A stretch of DNA of 64,000 nt from Salinarimonadaceae bacterium (GTDB lineage: Bacteria; Pseudomonadota; Alphaproteobacteria; Rhizobiales; Beijerinckiaceae): contig REDO01000062.1 of assembly GCA_007693435.1 (NCBI GenBank), positions 1-64,000 on the forward strand, given 5' to 3'. The position numbers were made by a program, and so were the translations under genes. The notes under the pieces were generated by a model that did not search any database, had not been told where the DNA came from, and worked only from the letters and a program-made list of their open reading frames with translations. Shown piece after piece: positions 21,989 to 31,876 of the stretch (its first letter is position 1; each line of letters begins with the position of its first letter).

Positions 21989-22504
21989 ATGACGCAGACG
22001 AGCCGCCCCCGCACCGCCCTCTACACTGGATCCTTCGATCCCGTTACGAACGGCCATCTCGACGTGATCGCCCAAGGCGCGCGGCTCGTCGACCGGATCG
22101 TGCTCGCCATCGGCGTTCACCCGGGCAAGTCGCCGCTTTTCTCGCCGGACGAGAAGGCGGAGATGCTGCGGGAGGTCTGCGCCCCGGTCGCCGCGCGCGA
22201 GGGCGTTGAGCTCGCGGTCACCACCTTCGGAGACCTCGCCGTCGACGCCGCCCGACGCGAGGGCGCGAGCGTCGTCCTGCGCGGCCTGCGCGACGGCTCC
22301 GATCTCGATTACGAAATGCAGATGGCTGGAATGAACGCCGCGATGGCGCCCGAAATCCAGACGGTGTTTCTTCCCGCTTCGCCGAGCGTGCGCCATATCA
22401 CCGCCACCCTCGTGCGCCAGATCGCGGCAATGGGGGGCGACGTCACGCCCTTCGCGCCGGTGGCCGTCGCGACGCGTCTGCGCGCGAAATTCGCCGGCCG
22501 CTAG
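21989..22504 (+). CDS. coaD: Phosphopantetheine adenylyltransferase
   Basis: [44 protein letters not shown]. Confidence 0.96.
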   Translation: MTQTSRPRTALYTGSFDPVTNGHLDVIAQGARLVDRIVLAIGVHPGKSPLFSPDEKAEMLREVCAPVAAREGVELAVTTFGDLAVDAARREGASVVLRGLRDGSDLDYEMQMAGMNAAMAPEIQTVFLPASPSVRHITATLVRQIAAMGGDVTPFAPVAVATRLRAKFAGR

Positions 22505-22532
22505 TTTGTCCGCGCTTCCAAGGAGCATCTTG

Positions 22533-23072
22533 ATGAAATCACTCTACCTCGCAGCAGCTCTCGTCTTCGCTTCGTTCGGCGTCGCGCAGGCTCAGGCGAA
22601 CGATCCGCAGAACACGCTCGTGATGGAAACGCCGCACGGCGAGGTGACGATCGCGCTGCGCCCCGATCTCGCTCCCGGCCATGCGGAGCGCCTCGTGACG
22701 CTGACCCGCCAGGGTTTCTACGACGGCGTGCCGTTCCATCGAGTCATCGAAGGCTTCATGGCCCAGACCGGCGATCCGACGGGCACCGGCATGGGCAGCT
22801 CGGAACTTCCGGACCTGCAGGCAGAGTTTTCGCGCGAGCCTTTCGTGCGCGGCGCGGTCGGCATGGCGCGTGCGCAGAGCCCCCATTCCGCCAACAGCCA
22901 GTTCTTCATCGTCTATGGCGACGCGGCCTGGCTCAACGGCGACTACACCTATATCGGTCAGGTCGTGTCGGGCATGGAGGCCGTCGACGCGATCCGCAAG
23001 GGCGACGTGGAAGGCGGCATGGTGACGAACCCGGACCGCATCGTATCGATGACGGTGCTGGCCGACCGCTGA
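22533..23072 (+). CDS. Cyclophilin-type peptidyl-prolyl isomerase with signal peptide
   Basis: MKSLYLAAALVFASFGVAQAQA signal; FYDGVPFHRVIEGFMAQTGDPTGTGMG. Confidence 0.94.
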   Translation: MKSLYLAAALVFASFGVAQAQANDPQNTLVMETPHGEVTIALRPDLAPGHAERLVTLTRQGFYDGVPFHRVIEGFMAQTGDPTGTGMGSSELPDLQAEFSREPFVRGAVGMARAQSPHSANSQFFIVYGDAAWLNGDYTYIGQVVSGMEAVDAIRKGDVEGGMVTNPDRIVSMTVLADR

Positions 23073-23112
23073 CGCTCGAAACCACGCATTCACGAAGAGA
23101 AGGGTTGAACAT

Positions 23113-23580
23113 ATGGCCGACGCCGCAAACACCATCATCATGGAGACGACGAAGGGCAGCGTGACGATCGCTCTGCGTCCCGATCTCGCGCCCGGCCATG
23201 TCGAGCGCATCAAGACGCTCTCACGGCAGGGTTTCTACGACGGGGTGCCGTTCCACCGCGTGATCGAGGGCTTCATGGCGCAGACGGGCGACCCGACCGG
23301 CACCGGCATGGGCGGCTCCGAGCTTCCCGACCTTCCGGCCGAATTCAACGCCGAACCGCATGTGCGCGGCGTCTGCTCGATGGCGCGCTCGCAGAACCCG
23401 AATTCGGCCAACAGCCAGTTCTTCATCTGCTTCGGCGACGCCCGCTTCCTCGACAAGCAGTATACGGTATGGGGCAAGGTCACCGAGGGCATGGATGTAA
23501 TCGATCAGATCAAGCGCGGCGAGCCCGTGCGCGATCCTGACCAGATCCTCTCGATGAAGGTCGCCGCCGACGCCGCGTGA
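23113..23580 (+). CDS. ppiB: Cyclophilin-type peptidyl-prolyl isomerase, cytoplasmic
   Basis: FYDGVPFHRVIEGFMAQTGDPTGTGMGGSELPDLPAEF; no signal peptide. Confidence 0.93.
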   Translation: MADAANTIIMETTKGSVTIALRPDLAPGHVERIKTLSRQGFYDGVPFHRVIEGFMAQTGDPTGTGMGGSELPDLPAEFNAEPHVRGVCSMARSQNPNSANSQFFICFGDARFLDKQYTVWGKVTEGMDVIDQIKRGEPVRDPDQILSMKVAADAA

Positions 23581-23934
23581 GCGGCGAGGTCTGACCGAAA
23601 GCGGAGTTCCGACCGAACAGCCGCAGAAAACCCTCCCCGGAGGGATGGTGGGCGAGGTGTTTCGCGCGATGGCGCGAAGGGGCTTCACACGCCCCTCATA
23701 GCCGCATGCCGGCCGCTATCCGCGACAACCCGGGCCCGCGCGCCTCGCCCCGCTACAATTGGCGCGGCGTTTCCTTGTCGTGTGGCGGCGCGCGCCTTTC
23801 GCCCGATCCGCATTTGAAGAGCAAGCGAATGAAGCGGCTCGCCAAGAAAGCGCTTTGTCGTGTATAAGCCGCCCGGTCGACTGGAACGGAGGTTGGCGCG
23901 CCCCGAAAAGATCAGCGCGCCGGGGAGAGACAAG

Positions 23935-25320
23935 ATGACTGAACGCTGGACGCCCGAAAGCTGGAGAAACAAGCCCATCCAGCAGGTTCCGGCCTACGGG
24001 GACGCGGCCGCGCTGAGCGATATCGAGCGTCAGCTGGCCGGATTTCCGCCGCTCGTCTTCGCGGGCGAGGCGCGCAAGCTCAAGAAGCAGCTCGCCAAGG
24101 TCGCGGCCGGCGAGGCTTTCCTGCTCCAGGGCGGCGATTGCGCCGAGAGCTTCGCCGAGCACTCGGCCGACAATATCCGCGATTTCTTCCGCGTCTTTCT
24201 CCAGATGGCCGTCGTGCTCACCTTTGCGGGCTCCTGCCCGGTGGTGAAGGTCGGGCGTATCGCCGGCCAGTTCGCCAAGCCGCGCTCGGCCCCGACCGAG
24301 ACCGTGGACGGCGTCGAACTGCCGAGCTATCGCGGCGACATCATCAACCACATCGACTTCACGGCCGAGGGCCGGCAGGCGGATCCGCATCGCCAGCTCA
24401 AGGCCTATCGCCAGTCGGCCGCGACGCTCAATCTGATCCGGGCCTTCGCCACGGGCGGCTACGCCAATCTCGAGAACGCGCATCGCTGGATGCTGGGCTT
24501 CGTCAAGGACAGCCCGCAGGCCTCGCGCTACGCGGAGCTCGCCGAGCGCATCACCGAGACGATCGATTTCATGAGCGCGATCGGGATCAACCCCGAACAG
24601 CATCAGGAGATGCGCGTCACCGATTTCTACACCAGCCACGAGGCGCTGCTGCTCGGCTACGAGCAGGCGATGACGCGCGTCGACTCGACTTCGGGCGAGT
24701 ATTACGCGACCTCCGGCCACATGCTCTGGATCGGAGACCGTACGCGCCAGCCCGATCACGCGCATGTCGAGTTCATGCGCGGCGTCCGCAACCCGATCGG
24801 CGTAAAATGCGGTCCCTCGCTGACGCCCGACGGATTGCTGCGCCTGCTCGAGATCCTCGATCCGGAGAACGACGCGGGCCGCATGACGCTGATCTGCCGC
24901 TTCGGCGCGGACAAGGTGTTCGATCACCTGCCGACGCTCGTGCGCGCGGTGAAGCGGGAAGGGCGCAATGTCGTCTGGTCGTGCGATCCGATGCACGGCA
25001 ACACGATCAAGGCGGCTTCCGGCTACAAGACCCGGCCCTTCGATCAGATCATGCAGGAAGTGCGCAACTTCTTCGCGGTGCATCAGGCCGAGGGCACGCA
25101 TGCCGGCGGCGTCCACCTGGAAATGACGGGCAGCAACGTCACGGAATGCACCGGCGGCGCCCGCGCGCTCACCGACGCGGACCTTTCCGACCGCTACCAC
25201 ACCTATTGCGATCCGCGTCTCAACGCCGATCAGGCGCTCGACATCGCCTTCCTGACCGCCGAGCTCATCAAGAGCGAGCGGCAGGGCAAGGTTCGTCGTC
25301 AGACTGAAGCGGCGGAGTGA
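23935..25320 (+). CDS. Class II 3-deoxy-7-phosphoheptulonate synthase
   Basis: [68 protein letters not shown]. Confidence 0.95.
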   Translation: MTERWTPESWRNKPIQQVPAYGDAAALSDIERQLAGFPPLVFAGEARKLKKQLAKVAAGEAFLLQGGDCAESFAEHSADNIRDFFRVFLQMAVVLTFAGSCPVVKVGRIAGQFAKPRSAPTETVDGVELPSYRGDIINHIDFTAEGRQADPHRQLKAYRQSAATLNLIRAFATGGYANLENAHRWMLGFVKDSPQASRYAELAERITETIDFMSAIGINPEQHQEMRVTDFYTSHEALLLGYEQAMTRVDSTSGEYYATSGHMLWIGDRTRQPDHAHVEFMRGVRNPIGVKCGPSLTPDGLLRLLEILDPENDAGRMTLICRFGADKVFDHLPTLVRAVKREGRNVVWSCDPMHGNTIKAASGYKTRPFDQIMQEVRNFFAVHQAEGTHAGGVHLEMTGSNVTECTGGARALTDADLSDRYHTYCDPRLNADQALDIAFLTAELIKSERQGKVRRQTEAAE

Positions 25321-25327
25321 CGTATAT

Positions 25328-26269
25328 TCAGGATTTGGCGCGCGCGCGGCCCGTTCCGGTCGCCGCCGCCAGAACCTGACGGGGCGTCAGCGCCGCCGGT
25401 CGACCGGCCAGACGATCGCGCTCCGCACGGCTTGTTTCCTCGGGCCGCGCTCCGGCTCGCCGAGGAAGGGCGATGCGCAGATCGAGGCTTGCCTCAAGCA
25501 GCCTGATCGCGACGGATCGCGGCGTTCGCCTCACGATTTCAACCTGCCCGAAAACCGCCGCGACGCTGCGCGCGATCTCCGGATCGAGCGTCAGGAACAC
25601 CCGGATGCAGACCTCTTCCGGCGCGCCGATCGCGACCAGCGCCAGCGCGAGCAGGTCGCGCCTTGCCCGCGACCCGAAGCGCCAGTCCGGCGTCGCGTTT
25701 CCAATTCCAAGCGCCATTGCGAGCCGGCCCCCGAACAGCGCGGCGTCGCGCGCAGCGGCGGCCCCCACGAGCCCGTTCAGGACTTCCCGCGACGGTCGCG
25801 CAAGCCCTGCGGGGGATGCTTCCGCGGATTCAGCCAGCGCCGACCGAATTCGCGCGCGGGCGGCTCTATCCGCCTGAAGATAGAGCCGCGCCGCCTCGCT
25901 GGCGGGGAGGTCGTCCCGCAACAGGAGCGCGCGCGCCAGCGCGCCGTCGTTCCGGGCGCGATCGACAAGCGACTGCAACTCCCGACCCTGCGCCTCGAAA
26001 CCCTCGACCTTTTCGAGAAGACGCAGCACCGGCTCGGGAGTTTCCCGAAGGCGCGCCACGCGTCGAGCGACGTATGTCAGCGTGTCGTCATCGGACTGGG
26101 GCAGGATCGCGAGGGCGAACGTCTCGAAGACCGCGACGGCGTCGGAATCCCGGACCGGGGCCGAGGCGAACAGATCGGCCTGAACGCGCAGCAGCACCGG
26201 ACCCAGCGCGGCGTTCGTCTCTTTCGTGAGACGCGTCAGGCGGATCAGATCGTGAGAGCTTGGCAGCAT
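25328..26269 (-). CDS. DUF2336 domain protein
   Basis: SLL repeat-like helical protein resembling alphaproteobacterial DUF2336 family. Confidence 0.65.
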   Translation of the reverse strand: MLPSSHDLIRLTRLTKETNAALGPVLLRVQADLFASAPVRDSDAVAVFETFALAILPQSDDDTLTYVARRVARLRETPEPVLRLLEKVEGFEAQGRELQSLVDRARNDGALARALLLRDDLPASEAARLYLQADRAARARIRSALAESAEASPAGLARPSREVLNGLVGAAAARDAALFGGRLAMALGIGNATPDWRFGSRARRDLLALALVAIGAPEEVCIRVFLTLDPEIARSVAAVFGQVEIVRRTPRSVAIRLLEASLDLRIALPRRAGARPEETSRAERDRLAGRPAALTPRQVLAAATGTGRARAKS

Positions 26270-26477
26270 GGGCCGGACTGGCGAGAGGTCGTCGTTAACG
26301 AAACTTAGACAAAGCCGGTTAGCATCCCCTTAATGCTTGACGCTATCTAAGGTAGATTACGGGTAGAAGCAGGAGTTGATCCAAATGGATGCGGTGGCGT
26401 CAACGAAGCGTTAACCATAAGCGACGCATCTTGCGGCATGCGACGCTGACGGCGTGTTTCGACCGGGAGTGGGTGCG

Positions 26478-26699
26478 ATGGAAGACGTACAGATCAGAAT
26501 GATCGTAGCAGGCCGCAGTAACCGGGCCGCTGCTTCGGTCGTGGACATTCGCGATTTCGCAAGAGCGTCCAGGGACAACTCTGGCGATGGCGCGCGCGGC
26601 GTTGTTCTGCTTTTCACCGGGGTCCGCTATGAGCGCCAGATCGAACCGGGAGACCCGGTCTCCGGCAAAGGGCAGGGAAGGCGCAGGCGCCGTCGTTGA
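26478..26699 (+). CDS. Possible small protein (GVRYERQ-type) overlapping the start of the next lipoprotein gene
   Basis: MEDVQIRMIVAGRSNRAAASVVDIRDFARASRDNSGDGARGVVLLFTGVRYERQIEPGDPVSGKGQGRRRRRR; protein-like composition, no homology run. Confidence 0.4.
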   Translation: MEDVQIRMIVAGRSNRAAASVVDIRDFARASRDNSGDGARGVVLLFTGVRYERQIEPGDPVSGKGQGRRRRRR

Positions 26700-27513
26700 C
26701 GCCATTCGCCCTAGCCGGGTCCTCGCGCCGTTCGCACTCGTCTTCGCCTGCCTCCTTTTAGCCGCCTGCGCCCGCACCGGCGATTTCGGCCGGCCCGTTC
26801 CAAACATCGTCAACGATACGGTTCTCCCCTTCGCCGGAGGCGTCGTCGCAACGGCGCGCGGAGAAGCGGTTTCGCATTTCATGCTGACCGACGACGAGCG
26901 CGAATTGCGCGATCGCGCCTGGCGCTTTCTGATGCCGGCGCATGAGCGCGCGTATTTCCAGCGGATGGTCGCCAAACTATCCCGCACGCGCGTGCTTCCG
27001 CGCATGGCGTGGCGCGGTGACCAGGAGGCCTATCTGCGGCCTTTGCTCTGGTCTCGCGGGGTGTCGCCGGCTCCCCTGTTCCGGCGCATCGGAGAGGACG
27101 CCTCCGCCGATCGCATCCTGATCGCCTCGTTCGTCGCGCTCGCGCGTAGCGTCGTCGAAAGCGACGACGCTCGGCTTGTGCTCATGGTGAGGGTGCAGGA
27201 ACTACCCGAGGGCGACGCACAGGCGGCGGCGGCCCGCATCGCCGAGAACCGATGTCTGGTCGCATGGGTGCGGGCGGAGGCCGAGAGCCGCGCGTCGCTC
27301 TACCGCCACGCACTGGAACGTCTCGTCGTCGAGGCGCCTCAGATCGAGGGCGCGTCGGCGGAGCGGGAAGTCATCGCCCTCGAAGCGGCGCTCGGAATGT
27401 TCGAATATGTCGGCATTGAACCGCTCCGGGAAGGGCGCTGCGAGCATGACGCTGCGGGCGTTGCCGGCGCTCCGTCGGATTCGTTGGTGTTGTCCGATTT
27501 CATCAAACGTTGA
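26629..27513 (+). CDS. Uncharacterised lipoprotein
   Basis: Hydrophobic segment and lipobox LVFACLLLAACAR; start uncertain (26587 or 26629). Confidence 0.7.
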   Translation: MSARSNRETRSPAKGREGAGAVVDAIRPSRVLAPFALVFACLLLAACARTGDFGRPVPNIVNDTVLPFAGGVVATARGEAVSHFMLTDDERELRDRAWRFLMPAHERAYFQRMVAKLSRTRVLPRMAWRGDQEAYLRPLLWSRGVSPAPLFRRIGEDASADRILIASFVALARSVVESDDARLVLMVRVQELPEGDAQAAAARIAENRCLVAWVRAEAESRASLYRHALERLVVEAPQIEGASAEREVIALEAALGMFEYVGIEPLREGRCEHDAAGVAGAPSDSLVLSDFIKR

Positions 27514-27519
27514 AAGAAG

Positions 27520-28116
27520 TCAGGATTCCAGGTCCTCGATCGGCGCTATCGTGCAGCTGGCTTGCCGGGCTGCCGCGAGAGCGCGTCCCGCGAGGCTGGG
27601 ACGGGGGGCGAGGACGCGGATCACGGCGAAGCCGCGCGATTCCGGCGCGATGACCTCAATGGCGGGATCCTGCTCCTTGGGCTCCGCGTCGGTCTCGGTT
27701 TGCAGCGCGCGCAAGGCGATCACCTGGTTCCGCTGTTCCGGGGTCATGACGACGATGTCGAGCTCGCTGTTGATCGCGGCCCTGTCGGTCACCGCGAAGA
27801 AAGCGCCGGCGCCTCGGGAATGCAGCGAAACGGACTGGAACGGCGCGTTGGTTCCAGCCGTGAAGCGGAAGGGGCCCTCCGCGAGATCATAGGCGCAAGC
27901 GGCGACGGCGATAGCCGGGTCGTGACGCGGCAGCCATGTCTCGTGGCCGGGGCCAGCGATCAGTTTGGCGTTCTCCAAGCGCGCCGATTCCGCCAGTCTG
28001 GCGGCCGCGTGGCGTTCCGAGAACAGCGGGATCATGAGAATCGTGGCCAGATGGGTGATGATCGCGAGCACGAGGCCGCAAAGCGTTGCAAAGGCGAAAC
28101 GAGAGAACGGGTTCAC
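27520..28116 (-). CDS. DUF1254-type membrane-anchored protein
   Basis: N-terminal TM; LFSERHAAARL, GPGHETWLPRHDPAIAVAACAYDLAEGPFRF; adjacent to DUF1214 gene, ATGA overlap. Confidence 0.7.
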   Translation of the reverse strand: MNPFSRFAFATLCGLVLAIITHLATILMIPLFSERHAAARLAESARLENAKLIAGPGHETWLPRHDPAIAVAACAYDLAEGPFRFTAGTNAPFQSVSLHSRGAGAFFAVTDRAAINSELDIVVMTPEQRNQVIALRALQTETDAEPKEQDPAIEVIAPESRGFAVIRVLAPRPSLAGRALAAARQASCTIAPIEDLES

Positions 28117-28730
28117 GAAAAACAGCCCTCCCGCAGGATCGAGGGGAGGGCGCTTGCGGTGAACCGCGTCAGGGCGCCAGCTGCTTGCGTATCATAGAGG
28201 CGCAAGACGATCTCGAAGCGCTGGGATGTCGGAGGCACGATCCAGTTGCCGGGCGCCGGTGCGCGCGAGATCACGATCTGCGCGGCCCCGTTTTCGCTAC
28301 GCACGACCCTTGCGGAGGACGTGATCGACCGACTTTCGAGACCGTCGCCGGCGAGATTGCCCTGCTCGTCATAGATCGTCAGCGTCCAGTAACGCGCCGG
28401 CGGAATCGGGCCGTCGAGGATGTAGACGCAATCGCTTTCCAGCAGCCGCCCGGCGTCGTCCCTTGTGGCGTGAAAGGCAAGGCCTTCGCCGGCGCCGAGC
28501 GGAATGTTGGCGGTTCTGGCAAGGATCGCGCGGGAATAGGGGTCGGCGGCTCGCGAACCGATCTGGGGCCATACGTGCCAGGGGCCTGCCTCCTGCCTGC
28601 CGAACGGGAGGTCGCCTTCGACCATCCAGAGCGCCGAAGCCAATCCGAGTCCCGCCCCGAGCGCGACTGCGTACACCAATAGCGCCACGTCATAGGCTGC
28701 CCCGATACGGGCGCTCGTTTCCGGGCGCAT
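28113..28730 (-). CDS. DUF1214-domain protein
   Basis: WHVWPQIGSRAADPYSRAILARTANIPLGAGEGLAFHATRDDAGRLL and YWTLTIYDEQGNLAGD. Confidence 0.78.
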   Translation of the reverse strand: MRPETSARIGAAYDVALLVYAVALGAGLGLASALWMVEGDLPFGRQEAGPWHVWPQIGSRAADPYSRAILARTANIPLGAGEGLAFHATRDDAGRLLESDCVYILDGPIPPARYWTLTIYDEQGNLAGDGLESRSITSSARVVRSENGAAQIVISRAPAPGNWIVPPTSQRFEIVLRLYDTQAAGALTRFTASALPSILREGCFS

Positions 28731-30964
28731 CAGGGCCGTCCGATCCTTCCGCTCACCGCCTCGAAGCCGCGCCCAATGTTGTCCGCCCGGCGGTCGCGTA
28801 GCGAGGTAGTCGGCTGCTGCGGAGACAAAAAGCGGGAGCGTGGGCGTTCCGCCACCTCGAAGAGCCGGTTGATGCCGCCGATGACCTCGAACGAACGGCG
28901 CGAGAGCACGTTGGGTCCGCCGGGGGTTTGGAAGGTTTCATCCTCGCCCGTTCGGTCGGCGCTCGCGACGAGCGTACGCCCGTCGTCGCTCAGGCCCGGC
29001 AGCGCCGCGATCTCCAGATCACGGTGCGCGAAATCCATGATTTCCTTGAAGGTCATGGCGGGAAGCGAACCGCCCGTCATCCTCGCCGTAGGCTCGTAAT
29101 TGTCGTTGCCGTACCAGACGGCGGTGACCAGGTTTCCGGTATAGCCAACGTACCAGGCGTCGCGATAAGCGTTCGTCGTCCCCGTCTTGCCCGCGGAGAC
29201 GACGCCGTCCAGCGCCGCGCGGCGGCCCGTTCCGGAGATCGGCACCTGGGCCAGCATCAGGTTCATATCGGCCGTGACGCTGAACGCCAGCGCCTGCTCG
29301 GGACGATGGTTGCGCCTGCGCGAATAAATCTGCTCACCAGACGGGCTCCATACCTCGACGGCGACATAGGGCTCCACCCGGCTGCCCCCATTGGCGAAAA
29401 CAGCATAGCCGGCCGCCATGTCGAGAACCGTGAGCTCAGAGGCGCCGATAGGCATTGAGGAAGAATCCGTAAGCGGTGTCCTCACGCCCATGCGCTGTGT
29501 CGTCTCGATGATGCGCGCGCGCCCTTCCCGGGCGTTGCCGCTGCCCAACTCGACCGAGAAACGGACGGGAATCGTATTGATGGACCGCGCCAGCGCGGCG
29601 GTCATCGACATCGATCCGGCGAATGAACGGTTGTAGTTGCTCGGGCACCAGTTGCCGAGGCAGATCCGCGCATCGCGCACGACGCTGTCGGGTCGGTAGG
29701 GCAGATGCGAAAGCGTCGTGGCGTAGACAAACGGCTTGAAGGCCGATCCCGGCTGGCGCAGCGCCGAGGCGGCGCGATTGAACTGGCTCTGTCCGTAGTC
29801 GCGCCCGCCAACGATGGCCCGCACCGCTCCGTCGGGGTCCATGGTGACGACGCCCGCCTGGCGGACGTTGTAGGTCTCTCCGTGCTGGCGCAAGATGTCC
29901 TCGACTGCGGTCTCGGCGCGCTGCTGGATATCGATATCGAGCGGCGTCTTGACGACGAGGAGGCGCTCGTCGCCGAAAAGGCCCTGAGAGGCCATTTTCT
30001 TGACCTCCTCGAACGCCCAGTCGAGGTAGTAATCCGGCGTGACGTCGCGTCCCCGGTCGATCGGCGTCGCGGGGTTGCGGCGCGCGATATCCACCTGCCC
30101 CTCGCCGAGAAAGCCGGCGTTGACCAGATTGCTGAGCACGTCGTGCGCGCGGGCGCGAGCCGTCGGCAGGTTGATGTGGGGCGCGAAGCGCGAGGGGGCC
30201 TTGAACAGACCTGCCAGCATCGCCGATTCGGCGAGCGTCAAGTCCTTGACTGACTTGCCGAAATAGAAATCCGCCGCCGCCGACACCCCGAAATTGCCGC
30301 CACCCATATAGGCGCGATCGAGGTAGAGCTTGAGGATTTCATCCTTGCCGAGCTGGAACTCGAGCCAGAGCGCGAGGAATGCTTCACGAATTTTGCGGTC
30401 GAGGGAGCGCTCGTTCGAGAGGAACAGATTCTTCGCCAGCTGCTGAGTGATCGTCGAGCCGCCTTGCACGACCGAATCAGCGCGCGAGTTGACCACGATC
30501 GCACGGATGGTGCCGATCGGGTCGATACCCCAGTGGGAGAAGAAGCGGCGATCTTCGGTGGCGAGCGCGGCCTTGATGAGATGGTCGGGATAATCCTCGA
30601 GCCGAACCGAATCGTCGTGGCGAATGCCGCGCCGGCCGACATCGCGTCCGTAGCGATCGAGGAAGGTGACCGCAAAATCCTGCGTGCGACGCCAATCGAC
30701 GTTGGTCTCGTGAAACGCCGGTATCGCGAGCGACAGGAGGACGAACGCTCCCGCGAGGCCGAGAGTCGTCGCCTCGCTGGCGAGGTCGAGAACCATCCGG
30801 CGCGCCCCGCGAAACCGGAACGCGTTCATCACGTTGTTGTAGTGCGTCCAGAACGCACGCCAATCACGACCGCTTTCATAGGCCGACGAAGCGATCCAAG
30901 CGTCGAGATCGACTGCCCGCCGCTTGATCCGCTTCCAAATCGATGTTTGCGGAGCGATACGCAA
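28730..30964 (-). CDS. Class A penicillin-binding protein (PBP1 family transglycosylase/transpeptidase)
   Basis: GT51 ATEDRRFFSHWGIDPIGTIRAIVVN, QGGSTITQQLAKNLFLSNERSLDRKIREA; transpeptidase GSAFKPF, SAGKTGTTNAYRDAW. Confidence 0.95.
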   Translation of the reverse strand: MRIAPQTSIWKRIKRRAVDLDAWIASSAYESGRDWRAFWTHYNNVMNAFRFRGARRMVLDLASEATTLGLAGAFVLLSLAIPAFHETNVDWRRTQDFAVTFLDRYGRDVGRRGIRHDDSVRLEDYPDHLIKAALATEDRRFFSHWGIDPIGTIRAIVVNSRADSVVQGGSTITQQLAKNLFLSNERSLDRKIREAFLALWLEFQLGKDEILKLYLDRAYMGGGNFGVSAAADFYFGKSVKDLTLAESAMLAGLFKAPSRFAPHINLPTARARAHDVLSNLVNAGFLGEGQVDIARRNPATPIDRGRDVTPDYYLDWAFEEVKKMASQGLFGDERLLVVKTPLDIDIQQRAETAVEDILRQHGETYNVRQAGVVTMDPDGAVRAIVGGRDYGQSQFNRAASALRQPGSAFKPFVYATTLSHLPYRPDSVVRDARICLGNWCPSNYNRSFAGSMSMTAALARSINTIPVRFSVELGSGNAREGRARIIETTQRMGVRTPLTDSSSMPIGASELTVLDMAAGYAVFANGGSRVEPYVAVEVWSPSGEQIYSRRRNHRPEQALAFSVTADMNLMLAQVPISGTGRRAALDGVVSAGKTGTTNAYRDAWYVGYTGNLVTAVWYGNDNYEPTARMTGGSLPAMTFKEIMDFAHRDLEIAALPGLSDDGRTLVASADRTGEDETFQTPGGPNVLSRRSFEVIGGINRLFEVAERPRSRFLSPQQPTTSLRDRRADNIGRGFEAVSGRIGRP

Positions 30965-31135
30965 CGCCGTGAACCTTCCACCCGGAGGGCCGTTCGAAAA
31001 CCAATTATTATAATATTAAACGATCGTTAACCCCGATGCAGCCGAAAAGCCGGGCCTCAATCGCCGCATTGTCGATTTTCGACAAGGGGCGGCGGGTTCA
31101 TGCATTGAGAACACTGCAGTTTTTCGGAGTTAATA

Positions 31136-31723
31136 ATGTTTCATATTGCTTCAACTGCCGAAGCGGCGATAAAGGTCCTGGTCTTGTGGACGAAGTTTTG
31201 GAGCAGCAAGCGCGTGGCGGCGCCCGTGAATCCGTTCTGGCGAATCAAGACCCTCGCGCAAATGACCGACGCGGAATGGGAGAGCCTGTGCGACGGCTGC
31301 GCGCGCTGCTGTCTCGTCAAGCTTGAAGACGAGGACACCGGAGCCGTCGTCTACACCGATCTCGCCTGCCACATGCTGGACGAAGCCGCCTGCCGCTGCC
31401 GGGACTATCCTAATCGCGACCGCGAGGCCCCCGATTGCGTGCGCCTGACGCCGGCCGTGGTCGCCGGGCTGGCGTGGCTGCCGCCCAGTTGCGCCTATCG
31501 GCGAATAGCCGAAGGTCGAGGCCTCGCGTCCTGGCACCCGCTTGTCTCAGGGAATCCGGAGAGCGTCCATCGGGCCGGGGTGAGCGTGCGCGGCCGCGTC
31601 GTGGTGCTGCCCGATCAGGCGACCCTCGTGGCGATGGCGCAGACGAATGTCGACGGGCTGATGGAGCGCATCGCCACCTGGCCCGAGGACGATCCCGGCG
31701 AAGGGAGCGATGCGGGCGAGTGA
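31136..31723 (+). CDS. YcgN-family cysteine-cluster protein (UPF0260)
   Basis: [40 protein letters not shown]; real start may be GTG at 31226 ([13 protein letters not shown]). Confidence 0.9.
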   Translation: MFHIASTAEAAIKVLVLWTKFWSSKRVAAPVNPFWRIKTLAQMTDAEWESLCDGCARCCLVKLEDEDTGAVVYTDLACHMLDEAACRCRDYPNRDREAPDCVRLTPAVVAGLAWLPPSCAYRRIAEGRGLASWHPLVSGNPESVHRAGVSVRGRVVVLPDQATLVAMAQTNVDGLMERIATWPEDDPGEGSDAGE

Positions 31724-31876
31724 GGCGGCGCGCTTCGCCTCGCACCGCCTGCGAAGGCCTGCCCGGGGCAGGTCGCCGAGCCAGAGGGGCTGATATCGTA
31801 TAGCGCGGGAACGTCTCCAGCGCTTGGCTCATCGGAATCGCGTTCATGGGCAGATCAAATCCCGATCGCGAACGCC

